The notes beneath the pieces were generated by a model. The model was not told where the DNA came from and searched no databases. It worked only from the letters and a program-made list of their open reading frames with translations. A program made the translations under genes and the position numbers. This document shows, in pieces, positions 1-8,906 of a stretch of 64,000 nt of DNA. Within the stretch, counting starts at the first letter, position 1; the number at the start of each line of letters is the position of its first letter. This DNA is from Mucilaginibacter endophyticus (GTDB lineage: Bacteria; Bacteroidota; Bacteroidia; Sphingobacteriales; Sphingobacteriaceae), in the NCBI RefSeq assembly GCF_003351025.1, contig NZ_QPCG01000008.1, positions 156,938-220,937 on the forward strand. Reading direction: 5' to 3'.

Positions 1-1
1 C

Positions 2-838
2 CCCGAGGTATTGCTGGCCCACCTGGCAGGTGAAACTAAAAATATGCGCATGGGTTCGGGCGGTATCATGATGCCCAATCACAGCACCCTTAAAGTAGCC
101 GAAAACTTCCGTATGCTGGAGGCCTTGTTCCCCGGCCGGATAGATCTGGGCATGGGCCGTGCGCCGGGGACCGACAGGATTACGGCATCGGCGCTTAACC
201 CTTCAAACCAGTTCAGGGAACAGGATTTTGTAGAGCAGTTGGCCGACCTGCAAAACTACTTTCATGACACCTACGAGCCGGGAACTATCCAGGCGCGTAT
301 CAGGGCTATTCCGCAGGTAAAAACTGTACCCAATATGTGGCTGCTGAGTTCAAGCGGGCAAAGCGGTTTGTTTGCGGCGCATTTTGGTATGGGTTTCTCT
401 TTTGCCCATTTTATTAATCCTAATGGCGGGCCCGAAAGTGTTAAAATGTACAAGGAGCGCTTTCAGCCATCGGATGATCTGAAACAACCGGAGGCTAATG
501 TGGCTGTGTTTATTTTCTGTTCGGAAGATCCCGAAAAGGTAAGACAGCACCAGGCTGTGATGGATCACCGCTTTTTACAATTTGAAAAGGGAGGCCCCAT
601 CGTTCCGCTAAGTTATGATGATGTAAAGGATGTAGAGTATACGGGAGCCGAGCAGGATCGTATCCGTTATAACCGTTACCGTGTGATAGCAGGTTCGCCT
701 ACCGAACTGAAGCTGAAATTAAGCTGGCTCGCCAATGATTATGAGGTTGATGAGATCATGGCTGTTACCATTACCGAAAATTTTGAAGACAGGCTGGAAT
801 CGTACCGCTTGCTGGCAGAGCAGTTCGAATTAATATAA
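2..838 (+). CDS. LLM-class flavin-dependent oxidoreductase, 5' end cut by window
   Basis: The reading frame is open from the window edge, so the N-terminus is missing; about 278 codons remain. The residues GSGGIMMPNHSTLKVAE and the following LFPGRIDLGMGRAPG are typical of the bacterial luciferase-like (TIM-barrel, FMN or F420) monooxygenase family, close to the MsnO8-like group. A full member has about 330 residues, so roughly 50-60 are lost. The C-terminal part has the family's ending, with a stretch on target-specific windows (AGSPTELKLKLSWLANDYEVDE). The natural substrate cannot be told from the sequence. A palindromic repeat and a terminator follow. A second, more distant member of the family lies at 29393-30415. 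Confidence 0.9.
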   Translation, partial: PEVLLAHLAGETKNMRMGSGGIMMPNHSTLKVAENFRMLEALFPGRIDLGMGRAPGTDRITASALNPSNQFREQDFVEQLADLQNYFHDTYEPGTIQARIRAIPQVKTVPNMWLLSSSGQSGLFAAHFGMGFSFAHFINPNGGPESVKMYKERFQPSDDLKQPEANVAVFIFCSEDPEKVRQHQAVMDHRFLQFEKGGPIVPLSYDDVKDVEYTGAEQDRIRYNRYRVIAGSPTELKLKLSWLANDYEVDEIMAVTITENFEDRLESYRLLAEQFELI

Positions 839-851
839 GTGTAAGCAAAAA

Positions 852-993
852 TGTCATTTCGATAGAGCTGGGAGAGGTTGAGCGCTGGGGGCGAAAGAGA
901 AATCTTATACGCCATGCAAGTTGTTGTGTATGGCGTATAAGATTTCTCCTCACGGCCACCTCCATAGCCCATCACTGTTCGTTCGAAATGACA
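852..993. repeat. Nested palindromic intergenic element (REP/MITE-like)
   Basis: The outer arms TGTCATTTCGA (852-862) and TCGAAATGACA (983-993) are perfect 11-bp inverted repeats. The inner arms 897-915 and 930-948 form a perfect 19-bp stem around a 14-nt loop. There is no open frame. The GTCATTTCGA start and the GAAATCT core resemble palindromes common between genes in Sphingobacteriaceae (from memory, not checked). Confidence 0.75.
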
Positions 994-1036
994 AGATGGT
1001 TTTTTTAACTATTCCGGGTAAATAACTTTATCTTGA

Positions 1037-1070
1037 AAATGCCGTTTTAATAACCGAAACGGCATTTTTT
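1037..1070 (+). terminator. Intrinsic terminator
   Basis: AAATGCCGTTT pairs with AAACGGCATTT and is followed by T6. It lies after the repeat downstream of the oxidoreductase gene and before the desaturase promoter. Confidence 0.75.
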
Positions 1071-1124
1071 GTTGCCGCTATTAGCATTATTTACATATTA
1101 AAAATTTTATAAGGCTTTAAATTG

Positions 1125-1132
1125 TATCTTTG
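1125..1132 (+). promoter_or_regulatory. Bacteroidota -7 box of the desaturase gene
   Basis: TATCTTTG matches the Bacteroidota housekeeping -7 consensus TAnnTTTG exactly and lies 35 bp before the desaturase ATG. The -33 element is not clear. Confidence 0.5.
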
Positions 1133-1167
1133 GAAAGATTATAAATAAGTCTATTTTCTACAATTCA

Positions 1168-1902
1168 ATGGTTATTATCATATTCTTCATAGCGCACTGG
1201 TTTCTGTCGCTATTCTTTCAAACGTTCTTCCTGCATAGATATGCATCTCATAAAATGTTTACTACTAATAAGTTTTACGAAGGTATGTTTTACCTGTTAA
1301 CTTACATTTGCCAGGGATCGTCATTCTTAAACCCGCGCGCTTACGCTATTATGCACCGTGAGCACCATGCATACAGTGATACTGAAAAAGACCCTCATTC
1401 ACCTCATTTTTTTAAGGATGTTTTCCAGATGATGATATACACTGCTAAAAGCTATAGGCTGCATGTTAAAAAGTTGAAAGAGCCTGAGGAGCGTTTTAAA
1501 GGTAATATTCCTGAATGGCGCTTTGTTGATTTTATAGGGTCATCTGTAGTCTCCCGTATTTCATTCGGTATCTTATACATTTTGTTTTATGTAGAGTTTG
1601 CTACTGCATGGTGGATGTACCTGCTTATTCCAATTCATTTTTTAATGGGCCCTATACATGGCGCTATTGTTAACTGGTGCGGCCATAAGTATGGTTATCA
1701 AAATTTTGATAACGGCGATAAGTCAAAAAATACTACCCCGTTTGATTTTTTAATGCTTGGCGAACTGTTCCAGAACAATCACCATAAACATCCAAATAAA
1801 GCTAATTTTGGTGCCAAATGGTTTGAGATAGACCCTGTTTATCCCGTTATGAAACTCATGCACTGGATGCGGATCATAAAATTGCGTAAAGCATATTTAT
1901 AA
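1168..1902 (+). CDS. Membrane fatty acid (acyl-CoA type) desaturase
   Basis: A 244-residue protein carrying the three histidine boxes of the membrane di-iron desaturases: HRYASH near residue 23, HREHHAYSD near residue 68, and NNHHKHP near residue 210. Hydrophobic stretches lie at the N-terminus (IIIFFIAHWFLSLFFQTFF) and around residues 130-165. It should introduce a double bond into a membrane acyl chain in the inner membrane, using O2 and an electron donor. It is short for the family but has all the metal ligands. The ATG lies shortly after a TAnnTTTG box. It stands alone, so regulation by a neighbour is not evident. Confidence 0.9.
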   Translation: MVIIIFFIAHWFLSLFFQTFFLHRYASHKMFTTNKFYEGMFYLLTYICQGSSFLNPRAYAIMHREHHAYSDTEKDPHSPHFFKDVFQMMIYTAKSYRLHVKKLKEPEERFKGNIPEWRFVDFIGSSVVSRISFGILYILFYVEFATAWWMYLLIPIHFLMGPIHGAIVNWCGHKYGYQNFDNGDKSKNTTPFDFLMLGELFQNNHHKHPNKANFGAKWFEIDPVYPVMKLMHWMRIIKLRKAYL

Positions 1903-2103
1903 AGCTTTTAAAGGTTAAAGGCGAAAGGTCAAAGGCAAAAGGTTTTCTTTAATGCTTTTGACCTTTTTTCTTTTAGATTAAGGCCAAAGTCAAAAGGCTT
2001 TCTTTTTCGTTTTGCGCCAGATTGCTTTTATGATGGCACAATAAACCTTTTGCCTTTCAGCTTTTACCTTCTTTCCGGCCTTTCACCTTTCACCTCAATC
2101 GGC
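1903..2103. repeat. Degenerate heptad repeats in opposed arms
   Basis: The left arm (about 1908-1942) is a run of units like AAAGGCG and AAAGGTC. The right arm (about 2045-2095) is pyrimidine-rich, with units like CCTTTTG and CCTTTCA, and is roughly the reverse complement of the left. No coding frame is apparent. A transcript could fold into a long imperfect hairpin. A similar element with another unit lies at 8377-8575. Confidence 0.5.
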
Positions 2104-2111
2104 TATCTTTG
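2104..2111 (+). promoter_or_regulatory. Bacteroidota -7 box of the aminotransferase gene
   Basis: TATCTTTG fits TAnnTTTG and lies 22 bp upstream of the ATG at 2134, the normal distance for a short leader. Confidence 0.5.
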
Positions 2112-2133
2112 CCGCTCATAAATACATAAACCC

Positions 2134-3390
2134 ATGAGTGTTTCGTTATTAGCTCAAAATTTACATGGCTCGGAGATCATCAAGATAGCCGGCGAGATCA
2201 ATGAATTAAAAAGACAAGGCCAAAATATCGCCAACCTTACTATCGGCGATTTCGACTCAAATATTTATCCTATCCCTACCCCGTTAAAGGATAAGATCAT
2301 TGATGCCTATAATCATAACCAAACCAACTACCCTGCTGCCGATGGTATGCTTGACCTGCGTCAGAGTGTAAGCGGCTTTTTGAAAAGAAGCTTAGGTCTT
2401 GATTATGCTCCAAATCAGATCCTGATCTCTGGCGGCTCACGCCCGTTGATTTATTCTATATTTTTAGCGGTAGTTAACCCGGGCGAGAAAGTGGTTTTCC
2501 CTGCTCCGTCATGGAACAATAACCACTACAGTGATCTGTTAAACGCAGATGCGGTGATCATCCCGACTGCTCCGGAAAATAATTTCATGCCTACGGCAGA
2601 TGATATCCGTCCGCATTTAAAAGGAGCGGCATTACTGGCCCTGTGTTCGCCTTTGAACCCAACCGGTACTATGTTCAGTAAAAAAGATCTGGAAGAGATC
2701 TGCGACCTTGTAATTGCCGAAAACAAGAGCCGAGCTGCCGGTGAAAAACCATTGTATTTACTGTACGATCAAATCTACTCGCAATTAACCTTTGGCGAGC
2801 ATAAACATTATGATCCGGTAACCCTTCGCCCTGAATTAAAAGATTACACCATTTTTGTTGATGGCGGTTCAAAATGTTTTGCAGCTACCGGTGTACGTGT
2901 AGGCTGGGGTTTTGGTCCGGAGTTGGTTATCGAAAACATGAAGGCTATTGTAGGCCACATGGGTGCATGGTCGCCAAAGCCAGAGCAAATGGCCATGGCT
3001 AAATTTTTAACCAATGAGGCTGATGTAAATAGCTATCTTGATGATCTTAAAGAAAAGATCCAGGCCAGCCTTACCGCCCTGCATGAAGGTTTCCAGGAAA
3101 TGAAAGCCGGAGGATTGAACGTTGATTCAATTGAACCGATGGGCGCGATTTACCTGACCCTGAAAATTGACTACAGCGGCAAAACCACGCCTGACGGAAA
3201 AGTGCTGAAAGATTCGGCAGATATTAACTTTTACCTGATCAAAGAAGCGGGAGCGGCATTTGTGCCATTCTCGGCTTTTGGTACCGGCGATGACGTAAAC
3301 TGGTTCCGTGCTTCGGTTGGTGCTACGCCACTTAACGAAATTGAAGCTTTGATACCAAGGGTAAAAGCTGCACTGGAAAAATTGAAGTAA
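2134..3390 (+). CDS. PLP-dependent class I/II aminotransferase
   Basis: A 418-residue fold-type I aminotransferase. Visible marks are the N-terminal NLTIGDFDSN, the cofactor-contacting NPTGT, the Schiff-base lysine in GGSKCFAATG, and the arginine-bearing C-terminal WFRASVG. These put it in the aspartate-aminotransferase-like subgroup, which transfers an amino group between an amino acid and a 2-oxo acid in the cytosol. The amino acid used cannot be decided. It is monocistronic, with its own -7 box, and ends before a convergent terminator. Confidence 0.92.
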   Translation: MSVSLLAQNLHGSEIIKIAGEINELKRQGQNIANLTIGDFDSNIYPIPTPLKDKIIDAYNHNQTNYPAADGMLDLRQSVSGFLKRSLGLDYAPNQILISGGSRPLIYSIFLAVVNPGEKVVFPAPSWNNNHYSDLLNADAVIIPTAPENNFMPTADDIRPHLKGAALLALCSPLNPTGTMFSKKDLEEICDLVIAENKSRAAGEKPLYLLYDQIYSQLTFGEHKHYDPVTLRPELKDYTIFVDGGSKCFAATGVRVGWGFGPELVIENMKAIVGHMGAWSPKPEQMAMAKFLTNEADVNSYLDDLKEKIQASLTALHEGFQEMKAGGLNVDSIEPMGAIYLTLKIDYSGKTTPDGKVLKDSADINFYLIKEAGAAFVPFSAFGTGDDVNWFRASVGATPLNEIEALIPRVKAALEKLK

Positions 3391-3646
3391 ACTTTGGGGC
3401 AGGAGCATTTTTCCGCTACTTTCAACCAACCAGTATGGTTTCATGCACCATAGGTGTTGCCTGTTTGTAGCACGAATAAAAAATAGCTTTTTGCGCCGGT
3501 AGGTGCTACCCTTCCGGTTTTATCAGGAAAATTTAGGGTAACCTCTACGAGGCAAAAAGATTATATGGTGTTGTTTCTACAAATAGGTATCCCCTCCGGG
3601 GAATCAGAAAATATAATAGTGCGATATGGTTATATCGCAGTTCAAC
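3391..3646. other. Non-coding spacer with weak dyads
   Basis: No convincing open frame. It contains several short GC-rich dyads separated by T-rich bases (for example TATCCCCTCCGGGGAAT near 3587-3603 and GCGATATGGTTATATCGC near 3622-3639). It resembles a decayed palindromic intergenic repeat, but no second copy occurs in the window. Confidence 0.3.
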
Positions 3647-3675
3647 AAAAAAAGCCGCTCATCGCGGCTTTTTTT
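3647..3675. terminator. Bidirectional terminator between the aminotransferase and lspA genes
   Basis: GCCGC-tcatc-GCGGC is flanked by A7 on the left and T7 on the right, so it can stop the plus-strand aminotransferase transcript and the minus-strand ileS operon transcript. Confidence 0.85.
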
Positions 3676-3697
3676 ATATATCAAGTTTATTAGAAAT

Positions 3698-4303
3698 CTA
3701 TTCCTCAACCATCTCGCTGTTGGGACTGGCTATTTCGGGCTTTTCGTGTTTAAAATAGCGTTTCTGGTACAGTAATATCATAATTACGCCCACACAGATG
3801 GATGCATCGGCAAGGTTAAATATCGGCCTGAAAAACTCAAACGATTCGCCCGCCCAAAACGGGAACCACGAAGGATATGTACCCTGTAACAGCGGAAAGT
3901 AAAACATATCAACAACCTTACCGTGAAACAAAGGGGCATATTTATACATCAAGCCATAAAAGGTCGAATCGATAATATTACCCATAGCGCCGGCTAAAAT
4001 AAGCGCCACGTTCATGATAAGGCCGCGATGGTATTTGTGTTTAATTAAATAAACAAGGGTGTAAATTATACCACAAACCGCAACAATACGAAACAGCGTT
4101 AAAGCCAGTTTACCCGCATCGCCGCCCCACTCTAAGCCAAAGGCCATGCCATTGTTTTCGGTATAACGCAACATGCCCCGGCTTCCCAGCAGGTGAATTT
4201 CTTCGCCCATGTGCATATGCGCCCGAACCCAGGTTTTGATGATCTGGTCGGCAAGGATGATAAAAGCAGCAGTTAAAAAAGGTTTGGTATAAGCAGCCTT
4301 CAT
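3698..4303 (-). CDS. lspA: Lipoprotein signal peptidase (signal peptidase II)
   Basis: A 201-residue inner-membrane aspartyl protease that removes the signal peptide of prolipoproteins after lipidation of the cysteine. The family motifs are visible: NNGMAFG, GNIIDS (first catalytic Asp) and FNLADASICVG (second catalytic Asp), together with four hydrophobic segments. The insertion between the two catalytic motifs (WFPFWAGESFEFF) is usual in Bacteroidota members. It is the last gene of ileS-traR/dksA-lspA; its ATG directly follows the stop of the gene before it. SusD-type lipoproteins encoded elsewhere in the window are its expected substrates. Confidence 0.96.
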   Translation of the reverse strand: MKAAYTKPFLTAAFIILADQIIKTWVRAHMHMGEEIHLLGSRGMLRYTENNGMAFGLEWGGDAGKLALTLFRIVAVCGIIYTLVYLIKHKYHRGLIMNVALILAGAMGNIIDSTFYGLMYKYAPLFHGKVVDMFYFPLLQGTYPSWFPFWAGESFEFFRPIFNLADASICVGVIMILLYQKRYFKHEKPEIASPNSEMVEE

Positions 4304-4687
4304 TTATTGCTTTAATTTAGCTTCCATTGAAAGGGTAGTGTGCGGAACGGCACGTAAACGCTCTTTCGGGATCAGCTTGCCTGTTTCGCGGCAAACACCG
4401 TAAGTTTTATTTTCAATACGTACAAGCGCGGCTTCAAGCTGCTCAATAAATTTTTTCTGACGCGCGGCCAATTGGTTTATCTGCTCTTTTTCAAGCGTGG
4501 CCGAACCATCTTCTAATGTTTTGTAAGTACCGGCAGTATCATCGGTGCCGTTGGCATTAGGCGAACTCAATGACGTTGCCAATGAGTTTAATTCCTCGCG
4601 GGCAATGCGCATTTTATCCAGGATAATCCCTTTAAATTCTTGCAGGTCAGCTTCAGAATATCTGGTTTTTTCTTGTTCTTGTTTCAT
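4304..4687 (-). CDS. TraR/DksA-family regulator lacking the full zinc finger
   Basis: A 127-residue protein with an N-terminal helical region and the DksA/TraR C-terminal signature ALVRIENKTYGVCRETGK. DksA-like proteins enter the RNA polymerase secondary channel. The usual four-cysteine finger is reduced here to one Cys (YGVC); the other positions are occupied by TGK and by PHTT, so zinc binding is unlikely. This cysteine-poor form is common in Bacteroidota. The ATG shares one base with the ileS stop and the gene abuts lspA, so all three should be translated from one message. Confidence 0.9.
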   Translation of the reverse strand: MKQEQEKTRYSEADLQEFKGIILDKMRIAREELNSLATSLSSPNANGTDDTAGTYKTLEDGSATLEKEQINQLAARQKKFIEQLEAALVRIENKTYGVCRETGKLIPKERLRAVPHTTLSMEAKLKQ

Positions 4688-7600
4688 TATACTTTACTAA
4701 TAGCAATCAATATTTCTTGTTCGTCAATTGTAACAGGTTCACCCACGGTAATGTCATCCACAAACACAATGCTGTCGGCCAAAATTTCGGCGCAAATATA
4801 GGTTAAATTGTTCTCCACGGCCGCTCTGATCACCGGGTTGCTGCTTAGCTGCACGTTTATCCTATCAGTTACTTCAAATCCTTTGGTCTTACGCATATTC
4901 TGCACACGGTTGATAAACTCGCGCGAAATGCCTTCCTGTTTTAATTCGTTGGTTATGGTAACATCTAAAGCCACGGTTAGTTTTCCCAAATTTGCAACCT
5001 GCCATCCGGGAACGTCTTCGGCTATGATTTCTACGTCGGTAGCTAATACTTCGTATTTGCCATCAAGTACAAGGATATTGCCGTTAGTTTCTAACGCGGC
5101 GATATCATCCTGGGTGAAATTTGTGATGGCTTCGGCTACAACTTTCATATCCTTACCTACTTTTTGGCCTAAGGCCTTAAAGTTTGGCTTTATTTTCTTT
5201 TTGATGAAACCTGCGGTATCGGTAATATACTCAATATCCTTAATGTTAGTTTCAGACAAAATAAGGTCCTTAACCTGCTCAACGTGTAATTTAAAGCTTT
5301 TATCCAGTATTGGCAATAAAATTTTGCTCAAAGGCTGGCGTACGTTGATATTCACCTTTTTACGTAATGAAAGCGTTAGTGATGAAACATCCTGTGCAAG
5401 CTGCATACGCTCTTCCAGCTCGGCGTCAACCAGTGCGCTGTTGTACTCAGGGAAATAAGCCAGGTGTACTGACTCAAACTCTTCTTTTCCGGTAACAGCG
5501 TTCAGATCGCAATATAACCTGTCGGCAAAGAACGGCGCTATTGGCGACATCAGTTTGCTGATAGCTATCAAGCAGGTATATAAAGTTTGATAAGCCGAAA
5601 GCTTATCTTCAGAATCATCTGATTTCCAGAAACGGCGACGGCTTAAACGGATAAACCAGTTGCTGAAATGCACATCCACAAATTCCTGGATAGCACGGGC
5701 TGCCTTAGTAGGTTCAAAATCGGCATAGTAACCGTCAACCTCTTTGCTCAGTGTGTTTAGCAGGGATATGATCCAACGGTCAATCTCCGGACGTTTGCTG
5801 TGCTCTATTTCAGGCTCACTATAAGTGAACTTATCAATATTGGCATATAATGTAAAGAACGAGTAAGTGTTGTACAGCGTACCAAAAAACTTACGCCTAA
5901 CTTCATCTATACCTTCTTCATTGAATTTAAGGTTATCCCATGGCGATGCATTGCTGATCATGTACCAGCGGGCAGCATCGGCACCATATTTTTCGATGGT
6001 AGCGAAGGGATCAACGGCATTGCCTAAACGTTTAGACATTTTGTTGCCGTTTTTATCCAGTACCAGGCCGTTTGAAACCACGTTTTTAAACGCGATACCT
6101 TTATTGCCCACCTGTTCGTTGATAGCTTTTACCTCATCGCTTGCTTCGCTTAGCATTACGGCTATAGCGTGCAGGGTGAAGAACCAGCCGCGGGTTTGGT
6201 CAACACCTTCGGCAATGAAATCGGCAGGGTAAGCGTTTTTAAACTCTTCCCGGCCTTCAAACGGGAAATGCCATTGTGCATAAGGCATAGCGCCCGAATC
6301 AAACCAAACGTCAATCAGGTCGGGCTCACGGAACATTTTGTTACCGGTTGACGATACTAAAACAACATCATCAACATAAGGGCGGTGCATATCTTCCAAC
6401 GTAAAGCCTTCGGGCATAAAACCGGCTTTGACTGATTTTTCGATCTCGGCATTTAGCTCGGCAATTGAGCCTATGCAAATCTCTTCGGCGCCGTTTTCCT
6501 CGCGCCAGATAGGCAGCGGGGTACCCCAGTAGCGTGAACGCGAAAGGTTCCAGTCAACCAGGTTTTCCAGCCAGTTGCCAAAGCGGCCTGTGCCGGTTGA
6601 TTCAGGTTTCCAGTTGATTGTTTTGTTCAATTCCACCATTTTATCCTTAACCGCTGTGGTACGGATAAACCAGCTGTCAAGCGGATAATATAATATCGGC
6701 TCGTCGCTGCGCCATGAGTGCGGGTAGCTGTGTTCGTATTTCTTAACGTCAAACGCGCGGTTCTCGGTTTTTAATTTAATAGAGATCAGTACGTCGGTTG
6801 GTTTAAAACCTTCTTCGGCACGTTCAGCATCAGTATAATATTCTTCTTTAACGTAACGGCCGGCGTAATCGGTAACCTCGTCAACAAAACGGCCCTGTTT
6901 GTTCACTAAAGGAACATCTTTGCCTGTTTCGTCTTTCACCATTACCGATGGTACGTTGTTTTCCTTACAGGCCCTGAAGTCATCCGCGCCAAAAACAGAC
7001 GCGGTGTGTACAATACCGGTACCATCTTCGGTAGTAACGAAATCAGCAGGGATAACACGGAAAGCGTTTTTCTCCAGGTCTTCGTTAGTTACGTAAGGCA
7101 TCAGTTGCTCGTAGTGGATCCCCACTAATTCTTCACCTAATATGTAACCTGTCTTTAATCCTTTCCTATCGTAAAAGAATGGAATAAGTTTATTGGAAGG
7201 ATTGTATCTTAGTTCAGATTCATCATTTACAACAAATCCATTATTCCCTCCTAATAATTTCAGAACCAACGCATCTGCAAGTATTACTGTTATAGGAAGA
7301 CCGGTATACCTATTAAATGTTTTAATTTTAACATATCTAATGTCTGGACCTACCGCTAAAGCACAGTTTGATGGCAGAGTCCACGGCGTAGTTGTCCAGG
7401 CCAGGATAAATACCTCTGTATCTATGCCATTAAACAAAAACTCCGAATCCCCATCGCGTTTAACTTTAAACTGCGCGGTTATGGTGGTATCCTTCACCAT
7501 TTTGTAGGTACCTGGCTGGTTAAGCTCATGCGAGCTCAAACCGGTGCCCGATTTTGGCGAGTATGGCTGTACGGTATAACCTTTGTACAGCATATCTTTT

Positions 7601-8100
7601 TTATGCAGTTCCTTCAGGATCCACCAAAGGCTTTCAATGTATTCGTTTTTATAAGTGATGTACGGATCGTTCAGGTCAACCCAGTAACCCATTTTCTCGG
7701 TCAGGTCGTTCCAAACGTCGGTATAGCGCATTACCTCCTTGCGGCAGGCATCGTTATAATCTTTTACACTTATTTTTTTGCCGATATCATCTTTAGTGAT
7801 GCCCAAAGCTTTTTCAACGGCAAGCTCAATAGGCAAACCGTGGGTGTCCCAGCCGCCTTTACGTTTTACCTGGTAGCCTTTAAGGGTTTTGTAACGGCAA
7901 AAAATATCTTTAATAGAACGCGCCATTACGTGGTGAATACCGGGCATACCGTTAGCGCTCGGCGGCCCTTCATAAAAAGTATAAGGGTTACCCGCCGGAC
8001 GGCTGGTAATGCTTTTCTCGAAAATATTTTTCTGTTTCCAGAAGTCCAGTATCTCTTTGCCGGTTTGCGATAAATTTAACTGCTTATATTCCTTGTACAT
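4687..8100 (-). CDS. ileS: Isoleucyl-tRNA synthetase
   Basis: A 1137-residue class I aminoacyl-tRNA synthetase that charges tRNA-Ile in the cytosol. The ATP-binding HIGH-type motif appears as PGIHH near residue 55 and KMSKR near residue 680; between them lies the CP1 editing domain (WTTTPWTLPSN). The anticodon-binding domain follows. The sequence GGWDTHGLPIE and the length resemble the eukaryote-like IleRS2 class, which is known to be less sensitive to mupirocin; that class assignment is an inference. It is the first gene of the operon, and no divergent regulator is seen. Confidence 0.97.
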   Translation of the reverse strand: MYKEYKQLNLSQTGKEILDFWKQKNIFEKSITSRPAGNPYTFYEGPPSANGMPGIHHVMARSIKDIFCRYKTLKGYQVKRKGGWDTHGLPIELAVEKALGITKDDIGKKISVKDYNDACRKEVMRYTDVWNDLTEKMGYWVDLNDPYITYKNEYIESLWWILKELHKKDMLYKGYTVQPYSPKSGTGLSSHELNQPGTYKMVKDTTITAQFKVKRDGDSEFLFNGIDTEVFILAWTTTPWTLPSNCALAVGPDIRYVKIKTFNRYTGLPITVILADALVLKLLGGNNGFVVNDESELRYNPSNKLIPFFYDRKGLKTGYILGEELVGIHYEQLMPYVTNEDLEKNAFRVIPADFVTTEDGTGIVHTASVFGADDFRACKENNVPSVMVKDETGKDVPLVNKQGRFVDEVTDYAGRYVKEEYYTDAERAEEGFKPTDVLISIKLKTENRAFDVKKYEHSYPHSWRSDEPILYYPLDSWFIRTTAVKDKMVELNKTINWKPESTGTGRFGNWLENLVDWNLSRSRYWGTPLPIWREENGAEEICIGSIAELNAEIEKSVKAGFMPEGFTLEDMHRPYVDDVVLVSSTGNKMFREPDLIDVWFDSGAMPYAQWHFPFEGREEFKNAYPADFIAEGVDQTRGWFFTLHAIAVMLSEASDEVKAINEQVGNKGIAFKNVVSNGLVLDKNGNKMSKRLGNAVDPFATIEKYGADAARWYMISNASPWDNLKFNEEGIDEVRRKFFGTLYNTYSFFTLYANIDKFTYSEPEIEHSKRPEIDRWIISLLNTLSKEVDGYYADFEPTKAARAIQEFVDVHFSNWFIRLSRRRFWKSDDSEDKLSAYQTLYTCLIAISKLMSPIAPFFADRLYCDLNAVTGKEEFESVHLAYFPEYNSALVDAELEERMQLAQDVSSLTLSLRKKVNINVRQPLSKILLPILDKSFKLHVEQVKDLILSETNIKDIEYITDTAGFIKKKIKPNFKALGQKVGKDMKVVAEAITNFTQDDIAALETNGNILVLDGKYEVLATDVEIIAEDVPGWQVANLGKLTVALDVTITNELKQEGISREFINRVQNMRKTKGFEVTDRINVQLSSNPVIRAAVENNLTYICAEILADSIVFVDDITVGEPVTIDEQEILIAISKV

Positions 8101-8172
8101 CTATTATTTCACCTCGTTTTTAAGAGGTTGCAAAAATACAGAAATTAAAAATGATTTTTTTAATTTACGCCG

Positions 8173-8367
8173 ATGAAAAATAAAGCAAAACGCTCTGTTT
8201 ATCTTTTATTAATAGGTATTATCCTGTTTTCGGCAGGGATGGCCATTCCCAGTGGCCCGGCCGAGAATTGGGACGATTACGCGCGCGGTGCCGGCGCCGG
8301 ATTATTCATTGCTGGTTTTATAGGTCTGGTGACCTGTTTAATTGAGGTTGTGAAGGAAAATAAGTAA
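8173..8367 (+). CDS. Small membrane protein, unknown function
   Basis: A 64-residue protein with two hydrophobic helices (YLLLIGIILFSAGMAI and GLFIAGFIGLVTCLIEVV) separated by a short acidic and glycine-rich loop, GPAENWDDYARGAGA. The N-terminus is basic (MKNKAKRS), so both ends probably face the cytosol. The ATG lies 72 bp from the divergent ileS start, and the shared A/T-rich gap could hold both promoters. I do not recognise the family. Confidence 0.6.
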   Translation: MKNKAKRSVYLLLIGIILFSAGMAIPSGPAENWDDYARGAGAGLFIAGFIGLVTCLIEVVKENK

Positions 8368-8376
8368 ATCATAAGT

Positions 8377-8575
8377 CCCGGGTTCTAAGTCGTAAGTTCT
8401 AAGTCTCAAGTCGTAAGTTCAAAGTCGGATATGTTATTAAATGGCCTAGCTCAGATTTGTGGGGGGTATTTTGGGTTGTTAAGTTTCTGGTATACAGCAT
8501 GTAATGTTGATAAACAAGACTTAAGACTAAAAACTTCAGACTTAATACTTTTTTACGCTTGTTTAAACACTAAAA
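8377..8575. repeat. Degenerate heptad repeats in opposed arms, second element
   Basis: Units like GTAAGTTCTAA and AAGTCGT recur at 8377-8427, and their approximate reverse complement (GACTTAAGACT, CAGACTTAATACTT) recurs at 8518-8555. The layout matches the element at 1903-2103 with a different unit. The open frame across it is not credible as a gene. Confidence 0.45.
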
Positions 8576-8607
8576 CTTTAGTTGATGCGTTATTGATAAG
8601 ATTAAAA

Positions 8608-8644
8608 AATAAAAGCCTCCTTGCACTCGCTGCTTGGAGGCTTT
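8608..8644 (-). terminator. Terminator hairpin
   Basis: AAAGCCTCC (8612-8620) pairs with GGAGGCTTT (8636-8644). Read on the minus strand it is followed by a T-rich run, so it would end transcripts from the kinase gene side. Between it and the kinase stop (8645-8906) I see only the dyad CAAGGT-GGTA-ACCTTG at 8667-8682. Confidence 0.6.
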
Positions 8645-8906
8645 AAACCTAAACCTTATCACAAATCAAGGTGGTAACCTTGTATTGAAATAGCTGCAAA
8701 TCTAATACATGGATTGTTAAAATCAAAAAAAAACCGACGAATAGGATAAATGTATCGATGGATTGGCAAAAATTATCATTTTTCGTTCAAATATTTCTAA
8801 AAAAGCAATACGTTGGGTTACTTTCTAATCTTCCATATTAGGAGAAAAGGTTAAGAGGGGTGTAAATACCTCTTAAAACTTACGGAAGTATACGGGCTTT
8901 TGCAGG

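Noticed and set aside
4808..8073. Several long plus-strand frames opposite ileS
   Set aside because: Antisense shadows of a clear, full-length tRNA synthetase gene.
8431..8646. Plus-strand frame of 71 codons
   Set aside because: It runs through the heptad repeat arm and ends inside a terminator hairpin.
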